In this document: positions 52,670-60,376 of the stretch, in pieces
Position numbering within the stretch: the stretch's first letter is position 1
How the letters are laid out: every line of letters begins with the position of its first letter
Assembly (NCBI RefSeq): GCF_018383585.1
Contig: NZ_JAHAMK010000001.1
Span: 62,001 to 126,000, forward strand
DNA length: 64,000 nt
Source: Microvirga sp. 3-52
GTDB lineage: Bacteria > Pseudomonadota > Alphaproteobacteria > Rhizobiales > Beijerinckiaceae
Reading direction: 5' to 3'
The notes under the pieces: model-generated
Seen by the model: the letters and a program-made list of their open reading frames with translations, nothing else
Databases searched by the model: none
Told to the model about the DNA's origin: nothing
Translations under genes and position numbers: made by a program

Positions 52670-53679
52670 GGAACGTCTCCAGTTGCTTCTTTTGTGTCGA
52701 TGGGTCTGCCCGCTCCGGCTTCCCGGGCGCGTGCATGGGCGAGGGTGGCGATGGCGGTATCCTGCACGCCGGTGCCGGTGAGGTCGCACAGGGTCATGGC
52801 GTCCGGGCTTTCGCGGCCGGGTGCCTGGCTGGCGACGACCTGTCCAAGTTCAGGGAACGACCGGTCCGGCTCGATCAATCCGGCCCGGATGGCATGATGC
52901 AGTTCCCCGAGGCGGCGTGTCTGCCCCAAGCTGTCGGCGATGTAGAGGGCGCGGGGCAGGATTGCGGGGTCGATCTCGTTCTTGTGCTCGGAGTCGGAGC
53001 CCATGGCCGTGATATGCTGGCCCGGCTGCACCCATTCCGCTTTCAGGATCGGCTGTTCGGCCGGCGTCGTCGTGACGATGATGTCGGCGCCGTCGCAGGC
53101 CGATTCCGGATTTGGCACGGCTTCGACCGCGATCCCGAGGGATGTGGAGAGATCCTGCGCCGCCGTCTCCGCCTTGGCGAAATCCCGCGCCCAGATGCGG
53201 GCTCGCTTGATTGGCCGCACGAGCGTGAGAGCCTCGAGTTGAAGGCGGGCCTGAATGCCGGCTCCGAAGATGGTGGCGACCTGTGAGTCCGGGCGCGACA
53301 GGTGCTTCGCGGCAACCGCACCCGCGGCGGCGGTGCGCACATCGGTGAGATAGCCGTTGTCCAGCAGCAGAGCCTCGACGAGGCCGGTCTTCGTGCTGAA
53401 CAGGATCATCAGGCCGTTGAGGCTGGGCAGGCCGAGCTTCGGATTGTCGAAGAAGCCCGGGCTGACCTTGATGGCGAAGCCGTCGAGGCCGGGCACATAC
53501 GCCGTCTTGACGTCCACCTCGCCGCGATGCTCGACGATATCGAGCCGGAGGATCGGCGGCATCACGACGGGCTTGGTGGCAAGCGCCGCGAAGGCATCCT
53601 CGACGCAATCCACCGCACTGGCGTCGAGGCGCACGGCCTTGCGCAGATCGGGCTCCGTCAGAACGAGCATCCCCGTCAT
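52666..53679 (-). CDS. eutC: EutC-like ornithine cyclodeaminase/mu-crystallin family protein
   Basis: This is a 337-residue NAD-binding protein with DGFAIKVSPGFFDNPKLGLPSLNGLMILFSTKTGLVEALLLDNGYLTDVRTAAAGAVAAKHL, the family core, and the Rossmann stretch ATIFGAGIQARLQLEAL. In ectoine loci EutC works with EutA and EutB to convert 5-hydroxyectoine toward ectoine. It overlaps both eutB and doeA by 4 bases. EutA is not found beside it, so its route may differ here. Confidence 0.9.
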   Translation of the reverse strand: MTGMLVLTEPDLRKAVRLDASAVDCVEDAFAALATKPVVMPPILRLDIVEHRGEVDVKTAYVPGLDGFAIKVSPGFFDNPKLGLPSLNGLMILFSTKTGLVEALLLDNGYLTDVRTAAAGAVAAKHLSRPDSQVATIFGAGIQARLQLEALTLVRPIKRARIWARDFAKAETAAQDLSTSLGIAVEAVPNPESACDGADIIVTTTPAEQPILKAEWVQPGQHITAMGSDSEHKNEIDPAILPRALYIADSLGQTRRLGELHHAIRAGLIEPDRSFPELGQVVASQAPGRESPDAMTLCDLTGTGVQDTAIATLAHARAREAGAGRPIDTKEATGDVP

Positions 53680-54677
53680 GGGACCGGTCCTCCGGCGGAC
53701 ATGGCCTTAAGGCCATCGATGTCGACGATCCGCCGATGGAGCGCCTCGTCGATGTTGCGGCCCGAAACCAGGACGACCGTCGGGCCCCGCAACTCGACCT
53801 TCTTGGCCAGGAGCGCCGCGATCCCGACCGCGCCTGCACCTTCCACCATCTCGCCTTCCGCCGCGAAGGCATGGCGGACGCCCTCGGCGATCTCCTCTTC
53901 CGACAGCAGCACGACATCCTCGAGGAGGTCGCGGCACATGGCGAAGGTGTAGCGGTTCTCAAGGCCGATCCCGCCACCGAGGGAATCGGCCAGGGTTTCC
54001 AGTTCCTCGACCGGGAGGGGCTTTCCGGCGCGTAGGCTCTCATACATGGCGGCGCCGCGTTCCATGGAGACCCCGATCACCCGCGCCTGCGGAAGTCGTC
54101 CCTTGATCGCCTCGGCAACGCCCGCCGCCAGGCCACCTCCGGAGAGTGGCACGAGCACCAGTTCCGTATCGGAGCGGGCGTCGGCGATTTCGAGCCCGAT
54201 CGTTCCCTGTCCCGCGATGACCTCGGCATGATCGAAGGGCGGAATGGCCGTCAGGCCCTCCTCGCGCACGAGGCGGTCGACCTCTGCCTGCGCGTCGTCC
54301 TGGGAGCGGCCGACGATGCGTACCTCCGCTCCAAGAGCCCTGACCGCGTCGACTTTGTTGGCGGGCACGAGAGCCGACATGCAGATCACGGCCCGCACTC
54401 CTTCGGCTTTCGCCGCATGGGCGAGGGCACGCCCGTGATTGCCTGTCGAGGCGGTGACAAGACCGCGTTTCTTCGCCTCATCGCTCAGGGACAGAACGGC
54501 ATTCGTGGCGCCGCGCAGCTTGAAGCTGCCGGTCGGCTGATGACATTCAAGCTTGAGGTGGACCGGAACGCCGCAAACGGCGGATAGACCGGGGGAGAAG
54601 ACCAAAGGGGTGTACCGGACGCGGCCGGAGATGCGCTCGTGAGCCCGCGCGATCCTGTCGAGCCCGACCGCGATCAT
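53676..54677 (-). CDS. eutB: EutB-like threonine dehydratase-family PLP enzyme
   Basis: This is a 333-residue fold-type II PLP enzyme. The Schiff-base Lys lies in HQPTGSFKLRGATNAVL (about residue 53), the phosphate-binding glycine loop in LVPLSGGGLAAG, and the Asn in ASTGNHGRALAHAA. Similar proteins act in hydroxyectoine conversion, while others are threonine dehydratases or serine racemases. The ATG lacks its own ribosome-binding site but overlaps a small ORF with a strong one. It is the first full-length gene of the ectoine run. Confidence 0.9.
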   Translation of the reverse strand: MIAVGLDRIARAHERISGRVRYTPLVFSPGLSAVCGVPVHLKLECHQPTGSFKLRGATNAVLSLSDEAKKRGLVTASTGNHGRALAHAAKAEGVRAVICMSALVPANKVDAVRALGAEVRIVGRSQDDAQAEVDRLVREEGLTAIPPFDHAEVIAGQGTIGLEIADARSDTELVLVPLSGGGLAAGVAEAIKGRLPQARVIGVSMERGAAMYESLRAGKPLPVEELETLADSLGGGIGLENRYTFAMCRDLLEDVVLLSEEEIAEGVRHAFAAEGEMVEGAGAVGIAALLAKKVELRGPTVVLVSGRNIDEALHRRIVDIDGLKAMSAGGPVP

Positions 54678-54796
54678 GGGCGGGGGCCTGTCGGGACAGG
54701 GGCGGACGCGGCCCGATGGACGCTGCCCGCGCTGCCGTGCCAGGAGTCGAATTGAACTGTTTCAACGCCAAGTTTTCGCGCAGGCACCGCGTGCAT
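54674..54796 (-). CDS. candidate 40-codon leader ORF coupled to eutB
   Basis: An ATG at 54796 lies 6 bases after GGAGG within GGGAGGTGATGA, one of the best ribosome-binding sites in the window. The frame MHAVPARKLGVETVQF... runs 40 codons and its TGA overlaps the eutB ATG by 4 bases (ATGA). This fits a translationally coupled leader peptide, or a remnant of a lost gene such as eutA. Coding by codon use cannot be judged at this length. Confidence 0.5.
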   Translation of the reverse strand: MHAVPARKLGVETVQFDSWHGSAGSVHRAASAPVPTGPRP

Positions 54797-54840
54797 TCAT
54801 CACCTCCCGCTAGAACAATGAGATGGTGTGATGCACTAAA

Positions 54841-54870
54841 TTTCATGTCAATCATTATATTGTCATGAAA
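54841..54870. promoter_or_regulatory. 30-base dyad in the eutB control region, candidate EnuR/AsnC operator
   Basis: TTTCATG-n-CAAT-N6-ATTG-n-CATGAAA is symmetric over 30 bases. On the operon strand it contains TTGACA (54846-54851) and TATAAT (54854-54859), so a bound regulator would cover promoter elements. It holds AATCATTATATTG at 54850-54862, repeated almost exactly at 56435-56447 near the regulator genes. Confidence 0.65.
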
Positions 54871-54941
54871 CAATCTCTAGAGAATCTCGCATGGTAGATC
54901 TCCCGTCTCGACTGGAAGGTCATGCCAGACATCTTTCACGT

Positions 54942-56405
54942 CTACGCAATGGAGCTGGTATCGAAGACAGGCGGCAGTTGCTCGAAGGTTTCAGCGATCA
55001 TCCGCAAGGCGCGGCTCAGGGTCGTGTGGGACAAACGGCCCCCGATGCAGATGCGGATGCCCCCCTCGCACTCCGTCCCCGCCATGAAGGGATCGGACGG
55101 GGTGACGGCGATGTTCTTCTGGGCCAGAACCCGCACGAGGCCCTCTTCCGTCCACCGGGGCGGCACTTTCAGCCAGGCGCAAAGGGACAAGGGATGGGTC
55201 TGGGCGGTATGCGCCCCGAGGATCTCCGACACCATGGCCTGACGCGCCTGCACCTCCCGGCGCTGCAGGTCGACCAGGTTCATGGCCGTGCCGTCCTCGA
55301 CCCACAGGGTCGCGATCTCGGCAGGAAGATTCGTTGCGCTCCAGCTCGTCACGCGCATGATGCTGGCGACGCGGATCGAGTATTGCGGCGGAACCACGAG
55401 ATATCCGACGCGCAGGCCGGTCAGGACCGATTTGGTGAAGCTGGTGACGAAGAAGCCAAGGTCGGGCAGCATTTCGGTAAAGGATGGCAGCGGCGTCTCC
55501 AGCAGCGGCTTGTAGACCTCGTCCTCGACGACATAGATGCCATAGCGGCGCGCGACCTCCGCGACGGCCCTCCGCCTCTCGGCCCCCATGACATGGCTGG
55601 TCGGATTGCCCAGCGACGGGATCAGCACCAGGGTCGTCACTCCGCCGGCCGCGCAGGCTTCCTCGAACGCCTCGACCAGGATGCCCTCCCGGTCGGTCGG
55701 GAGGCCGCGCAGGGTGAAACCCAGGACGTTGGCGAGGCCGATGATGCCATGGTCCGTCAGGTTCTCGGTCAGGACGATCTCCCCCGGCTGGACGATGGCC
55801 GCGATGGCCAGGAACAGGCCGTGGGCTGCGCCGTTCGTGATCAGGATGCGGTCCTTCGCCGCCTCGACACCAAGGCCTCTCAGCCAGGTCTGCGCCGCGG
55901 CGCGATGGTGTTCCAGCCCCGCAATGGGTCGGCACGGGCGCATGAAGGCGCTGTTGTCGCTCTGGGCGAGGCGCCGCATGACCGCGCGGGACGCGTCCTC
56001 ATGCGCCTCGGTGTAGCTCGCACGGATGATGGAGAGATCTACCGTCTCGCCGGGATCGCGGTCGAGCATGAAGCGGTCGGCCTTCTCCGTCACGCGGCTG
56101 CGGACGAAGGTGCCCCGGCCGACCTCACCCCGCAGATAGCCCCGCCGCTCGGCCTCCTTGTAGCTGAGGCTCACCGTCTGCACTGAAACCTTGAGCCGCC
56201 GTGCAAGGTCTCGATGGGTAGGCATGCGCGCGTGAGCCGGCAGGATGTCCGCATCGATGTCCGCGATGATCCGCTCGGTCAGGAGTTTGTGCTTTGTCGC
56301 CCCCTTGCGCTTAGCCAAGGTGGGTTGCCAATCGGGAACCGACGCCTGGTTGAGGTGGGCCAGGTCGTCGGGGGCGTTCGTTAAAGTGCGAGTTGGCCCG
56401 CGCAT
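54942..56405 (-). CDS. enuR: MocR-type PLP-dependent GntR regulator of ectoine use
   Basis: This 487-residue protein joins a GntR winged helix (about residues 35-108, HKLLTERIIADIDADILPAHARMPTHRDLARRLKVSVQTVSLSYKEAERRGYL) to a fold-type I aminotransferase-like domain. The PLP Lys is K325 in VTSFTKSVLTGLRVGYLV, with the Asp/Tyr of VEDEVYKP before it. EnuR senses ectoine breakdown products such as diaminobutyrate-type amines through PLP. The ATG has no clear ribosome-binding site, so a shorter start is possible. It sits upstream of eutB on the same strand and divergent from the AsnC gene. Confidence 0.9.
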   Translation of the reverse strand: MRGPTRTLTNAPDDLAHLNQASVPDWQPTLAKRKGATKHKLLTERIIADIDADILPAHARMPTHRDLARRLKVSVQTVSLSYKEAERRGYLRGEVGRGTFVRSRVTEKADRFMLDRDPGETVDLSIIRASYTEAHEDASRAVMRRLAQSDNSAFMRPCRPIAGLEHHRAAAQTWLRGLGVEAAKDRILITNGAAHGLFLAIAAIVQPGEIVLTENLTDHGIIGLANVLGFTLRGLPTDREGILVEAFEEACAAGGVTTLVLIPSLGNPTSHVMGAERRRAVAEVARRYGIYVVEDEVYKPLLETPLPSFTEMLPDLGFFVTSFTKSVLTGLRVGYLVVPPQYSIRVASIMRVTSWSATNLPAEIATLWVEDGTAMNLVDLQRREVQARQAMVSEILGAHTAQTHPLSLCAWLKVPPRWTEEGLVRVLAQKNIAVTPSDPFMAGTECEGGIRICIGGRLSHTTLSRALRMIAETFEQLPPVFDTSSIA

Positions 56406-56411
56406 AGGACT

Positions 56412-56456
56412 GTCTCAAGCGATTGTAATGGAGTAATCATTACATTGCGCTGAGAC
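56412..56456. promoter_or_regulatory. 45-base imperfect dyad between enuR and the AsnC gene
   Basis: The left arm (56412-56430, GTCTCA...TGTAATG) and the right arm (56438-56456, CATTACA...TGAGAC) pair at 14 of 19 positions around a 7-base centre. It contains AATCATTACATTG (56435-56447), 12 of 13 identical to the box upstream of eutB. It fills nearly the whole 63-base divergent gap, so it should control both regulators. Confidence 0.65.
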
Positions 56457-56468
56457 TCAAGGATAGTC

Positions 56469-56939
56469 ATGAAACTCGACAAGATCGATCTGAAAATTCT
56501 CGCGGCTCTTCAGAGAGACGGCAGGATGACTAAGCTTCGGCTCGCCGAAGCTGTCAGTCTGTCCCCTACGGCATGCTGGGAGCGCCTCAGCCGTCTTGAG
56601 AAGAACGGGGTGATCACCGGCTACACAGCCCGCATCAACACAGACGGGTTCGCGCGTCGGACGACGGTACTCGTGGAGATCATGCTCAGGAGCCACCAGC
56701 AGGCTGATTTCGACCGCTTCGAGGCCGCAATCCTCAAGGAGCCTGCGATCATCTCCTGTGATGCGACCGGTGGCGGGGTCGACTACATCCTCAAAATTGC
56801 CTCTGATGATATCGACTCCTATCAGAGGCTGATCGACCGACTTCTGAAGCTCGAACTGGGTATCGAGCGGTATTTCACTTACGTTGTTACTAAAAATGTG
56901 AAGTGTATCGACACATTACAGAGCTTAAACGTTGAATAA
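56469..56939 (+). CDS. Lrp/AsnC-family regulator (DoeX-like)
   Basis: This 156-residue regulator has an N-terminal helix-turn-helix (MKLDKIDLKILAALQRDGRMTKLRLAEAVSLSPTACWERLSRLEKNGVITGYTA). The RAM ligand-binding domain follows (TTVLVEIMLRSHQQADFDRFEAAILKEPAIISCDATGGGVDYILKIASDDIDSYQRLIDRLL). Similar AsnC/Lrp genes (doeX, asnC) accompany ectoine clusters. The start has AAGGAT 5 bases upstream. It is divergent from enuR and probably joins it in control of the cluster. Confidence 0.88.
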   Translation: MKLDKIDLKILAALQRDGRMTKLRLAEAVSLSPTACWERLSRLEKNGVITGYTARINTDGFARRTTVLVEIMLRSHQQADFDRFEAAILKEPAIISCDATGGGVDYILKIASDDIDSYQRLIDRLLKLELGIERYFTYVVTKNVKCIDTLQSLNVE

Positions 56940-57050
56940 TCTTCTGATGAGGTCGTTCAGCTCATGACAAGGTATGCTTCTGGACTATCTTCGAGGAGAC
57001 CTGGATGAACGAATTCATACCCATATCCAATTCAGACTGCGCGTGACGGC

Positions 57051-57668
57051 CTAGAGAGTGAGGTTGAATGCCTGCTTGATGCCGAGAACGATGCCGTTCA
57101 CGGCCACGCTGGCGAGAATGAGGCCCATGACCCGGCTGATGACGCTGGCACCGGCATCGCCGATGATCTTGATGATCCGGGACGCCAATAGCATGAGAAC
57201 CAGGGTGACAAGCAGAACGAGAGCCATCTGAGCCACGGTCTCAGCCTGCTGTGAGATACTGAACTTGGTGTTGTCCGTGAGCGAGACCACGGCCAGCATG
57301 GCTCCGGGGCTTGCAATCGAGGGAATAGCCAGCGGGTAGATCGATCGGTCCACATCCGAAGTTACGAGTTCCTTCTCCTCGACTTCGACTTTCGGCTCTC
57401 CGAAAATCATCGTCAGTGCAAACAGGAAGAGGACAACGCTGCCGGCGATTTGGAACGCGTCGAGATCGATATCCATGGCCTGAAGCAGCGCCTGACCCGC
57501 CACGACGAAGAACAAGAGGACGAAGAAGGCGGCCACCGTCGCCCGTAAAGCGGTTCTCCGCGCTGCGGCGGCACTCAAGCCGGCTGTGACGGCCAAAAAC
57601 ACCGGAAGTGTTCCAATCGGGTCGATCACAACCCATAAGGTGATCAGATCGGTGAAATACTGGCTCAT
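57051..57668 (-). CDS. MarC-family integral membrane protein
   Basis: This 205-residue protein has six hydrophobic segments. The family motifs are ITLWVVIDPIGTLPVFLAVTAG, FQIAGSVVLFLFALTMIFG, IYPLAIPSIASPGAMLAVVSLT and VISRVMGLILASVAVNGI. MarC/YchE-type proteins lie in the inner membrane and lack an agreed function. The start was set at MSQYFTDLI; the longer frame adds a 34-residue leader without a good ribosome-binding site. It is convergent with the AsnC gene and divergent from the patatin gene. Confidence 0.88.
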   Translation of the reverse strand: MSQYFTDLITLWVVIDPIGTLPVFLAVTAGLSAAAARRTALRATVAAFFVLLFFVVAGQALLQAMDIDLDAFQIAGSVVLFLFALTMIFGEPKVEVEEKELVTSDVDRSIYPLAIPSIASPGAMLAVVSLTDNTKFSISQQAETVAQMALVLLVTLVLMLLASRIIKIIGDAGASVISRVMGLILASVAVNGIVLGIKQAFNLTL

Positions 57669-57850
57669 TGACGGCAGCCCTGGGCTCAACGGCGCAAGTA
57701 AAGCGCGCGCCGGATCTAAAGCCAAGCTTAATGCCGTCGCTCGTCGCAACGGGGCAACCACGTACCTCATTGCATGCTAAGCGGCGCGTCCCGGCTTGCG
57801 CTCCCGATGCTGCGTCATGGTAATCTACCGGTTGACAACGGGAGCCCGGA

Positions 57851-58915
57851 ATGAGTGCTCAAGCCCAAAGCCGCAAGAACGCAGTACGAGGGCTGAAGTG
57901 CCCCAATGCGGAGAAATCCGTGTCGCTGGCGCTGCAGGGCGGCGGCGCACATGGCGCCTTCACTTGGGGGGTGCTCGACTACCTCCTCGAGGACGGCCGG
58001 CTCACAATCGAGGCGGTCACGGGCGCGAGCGCCGGATCGATGAACGCGGTCGTGCTCTTCGAGGGCTGGCTCGAAGGAGGACGGGACGGCGCGCGCGAAC
58101 AATTACGCAAATTCTGGAAGCGCGTGAGTCTCGATGGTGTGCTCTCTCCGCTCCAGCGTTCGCTGTTCGACCGTCTGTTGAGCTACTGGAGCATGAACGG
58201 ATCTTCGCATCTCTGGTTCGATGCGTGGTCCCGGGTCGCGAGCCCGTACGATCTGAACCCCCTCGACATCAACCCGTTGCGCGATGCCCTCAACGGTCTG
58301 ATCGATTTCGAGCGGGTGAGGGCGTGCACAGACGCAAAGCTGTTTATTGCAGCGACGAATGTCTGGACTGGGAAGATCCGGATCTTTACCGGCCCTGAAC
58401 TGACCGTGGACCACGTGCTGGCCTCGGCCTGCCTGCCGATGCTCTTCAAGGCTGTCGAGATCGATGGAGAGCCCTATTGGGATGGTGGTTATACAGGCAA
58501 TCCGCCGCTCTTTCCACTTTTCTACGAAACACGATCGGACGATATCCTGTTGGTCCAGATCAACCCGATCGAGCGCCGGTCGACGCCGCAGAGCGTGCAG
58601 CAAATCCAGAACCGGCTGACCGAGATCACCTTCAATGCCAATCTGCTGCAGCAACTCAGGTCGGTCGAATTCGTGACACGGTTGATCGACGAAGGAAAGC
58701 TTTCGACGAAGGATTACAAGCGGGTCTTCATGCACCGAATCCATGGAGGACAGGATCTCGATGAGTTCACCGCTGCGTCCCGCCTCAGTGCTCAATGGAG
58801 TTTCTTCAAGGAACTGAAGGACCTCGGCAGAAATGCCGCCCGTTCATGGCTCGAGGAAAACTATCGCTTCATCGGGCAGAAAAGCACTCTCGATCCGCGC
58901 GACGCTTATACCTGA
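57851..58915 (+). CDS. patatin-like phospholipase
   Basis: This 354-residue serine hydrolase has the patatin fold. It shows the oxyanion loop SLALQGGGAHGAFTWGVLDYLL, the nucleophile Ser in VTGASAGSMNAVVL (about residue 65), and the catalytic Asp in YWDGGYTGNPPLFPLF. No signal peptide is seen. Such enzymes release fatty acids from membrane lipids or storage granules. It is monocistronic, and a hairpin follows immediately. Confidence 0.9.
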   Translation: MSAQAQSRKNAVRGLKCPNAEKSVSLALQGGGAHGAFTWGVLDYLLEDGRLTIEAVTGASAGSMNAVVLFEGWLEGGRDGAREQLRKFWKRVSLDGVLSPLQRSLFDRLLSYWSMNGSSHLWFDAWSRVASPYDLNPLDINPLRDALNGLIDFERVRACTDAKLFIAATNVWTGKIRIFTGPELTVDHVLASACLPMLFKAVEIDGEPYWDGGYTGNPPLFPLFYETRSDDILLVQINPIERRSTPQSVQQIQNRLTEITFNANLLQQLRSVEFVTRLIDEGKLSTKDYKRVFMHRIHGGQDLDEFTAASRLSAQWSFFKELKDLGRNAARSWLEENYRFIGQKSTLDPRDAYT

Positions 58916-58940
58916 ACACCTAGCCAACCGGCTAGGTGTT
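58915..58940 (+). terminator. hairpin at the end of the patatin gene
   Basis: An 11-bp perfect stem AACACCTAGCC-AACC-GGCTAGGTGTT begins inside the stop codon. No T-run follows, so it may be a terminator of unusual form or an mRNA 3'-end stabiliser. Confidence 0.6.
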
Positions 58941-59199
58941 AGCCAAGGGGTGGCATCCCATCATTAGGCAATGGATCCCGTATCGATCAAATCTCATGTG
59001 GTGATTTCGCCTCGACGGATGCAGACAAATTTGGCGCTCCTTGCGTATCATTGTTGCGTATCTTGCCAGAAGCGCAGCGATGCGTAGTATTGCGTCGCAA
59101 CAAGAACAAAAGCTCTTCCGCGTGCCTTTGCGCACAGGGCCGTAAGCTGAAATTTGGAATCATCGTGCTGCGTCGAGAATGCCGATCAGGAGGTTACGC

Positions 59200-60354
59200 A
59201 TGCGCTTTCCTCGGTCCTTGGTTGTTTCCAGCGTTCTGTTCTCGTGGATTGCATGGGCAAGCCTGGCTTTGGCCCAGGGTAGCCCTGCGCAACCGCCACC
59301 GCCGGTGACTGTTGCGAAACCTGTCGTGAAGGACATCGTCGAGCGGGACGACTTCATCGGACGCTTCGAGGCCATCGATCAGGTCGATATCCGAGCCCGG
59401 GTTTCAGGGTATCTCGACAAGGTTCATTTCCAGGACGGCACCTTCGTCAAGGCGGGAGATCTTCTCTTCACCATCGATCCGCGGCCCTACCGCAATGCGC
59501 TCGAGCAGGCGCAATCAGCCGTCACATCCTCGCAGGTCCGCCTGGAATTCGCGCAAAGCGATCTCGACCGCGCTGAGCAGTTGCGCCGGACCGGCAACAT
59601 TCCCGACCAGCTTTTCGACCAACGTCGGCAAGCCTTCCTGACCGCCAAGGCCGAACTGGATCGAGCTCAGGCGGCCCTGCGGCAGGCGCAGCTCGATGTG
59701 GAGTTCACGCAGATCAAATCGCCCCTGTCGGGGCGGATCTCGCGCAAGCTCGTTTCCGAAGGCAATCTGGTCAATGCCAACGAGACGATCCTGACGAACG
59801 TTCTTTCGCTGGACCCGATCCAATTCTATTTCGATATCGACGAGCGCTCCTTCCTGGCATTTTCGCGGCAGACGCACGGCGGAACGAACACCTTGGCCAG
59901 CGGGGAGACCAACGAAGTCCTGCTCACGCTGACGGACGAGCGCCTGGGACAGCGCAAGGGACAGCTGGATTTCGTCGACAACCGACTCGACGCGGCAAGC
60001 GGCACGATCCGTGTGCGTGCCATCTTCGAGAACAAGGATCAGTTCCTGACCCCTGGCCTGTTCGGTCGCGTCACAGTGGGCGCCTCCGATCCTTACAAGG
60101 GCATCCTCCTGCCCGATGAGGCCATCGGCAGCGACCAGGATCGGCGTGTGGTCTACGTGGTCGGCGAGAACAACGTCGTCAATCTCAAGCCCGTACGGAT
60201 CGGTCCGCGGATCGACGGCTACAGGGTCATCCGCGATGGGCTCACCGGCAATGAGACGGTGGTCGTAAACGGCCTCGTCCGGGTCCGGCCCGGAGCGCCG
60301 ATCACGCCGCAGATGACAACGCTTCCGCCGGTGCGGGAACGAAACGGCAGCTGA
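59200..60354 (+). CDS. RND efflux periplasmic adaptor (membrane-fusion) protein
   Basis: This is a 384-residue adaptor with a signal peptide (MRFPRSLVVSSVLFSWIAWASLALA). The lipoyl halves are IRARVSGYLDKVHFQDGTFVKAGDLLFTIDP and FTQIKSPLSGRISRKLVSEGNLV. A coiled-coil hairpin lies between them (YRNALEQAQSAVTSSQVRLEFAQSDLDRAEQLRR), and a beta-barrel domain with LTPGLFGRVTVGA follows. The start follows AGGAGG. It bridges the RND pump to an outer-membrane channel, which is not in the window. 22 bases separate it from the pump gene. Confidence 0.94.
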   Translation: MRFPRSLVVSSVLFSWIAWASLALAQGSPAQPPPPVTVAKPVVKDIVERDDFIGRFEAIDQVDIRARVSGYLDKVHFQDGTFVKAGDLLFTIDPRPYRNALEQAQSAVTSSQVRLEFAQSDLDRAEQLRRTGNIPDQLFDQRRQAFLTAKAELDRAQAALRQAQLDVEFTQIKSPLSGRISRKLVSEGNLVNANETILTNVLSLDPIQFYFDIDERSFLAFSRQTHGGTNTLASGETNEVLLTLTDERLGQRKGQLDFVDNRLDAASGTIRVRAIFENKDQFLTPGLFGRVTVGASDPYKGILLPDEAIGSDQDRRVVYVVGENNVVNLKPVRIGPRIDGYRVIRDGLTGNETVVVNGLVRVRPGAPITPQMTTLPPVRERNGS

Positions 60355-60376
60355 GTTCACGCGAGGAGGCGCACCC

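Noticed and set aside
41637..56939. Taurine or generic GABA catabolic cluster
   Set aside because: The Ald-aminotransferase pair and a GabD-like enzyme suggested it, but DoeA, DoeB, EutBC and the MocR regulator point to ectoine.
57005..57046. 13-codon frame with AGGAG upstream between the AsnC and MarC genes
   Set aside because: It is too short to judge as coding and has no coupled downstream gene; left out unless ribosome data support it.
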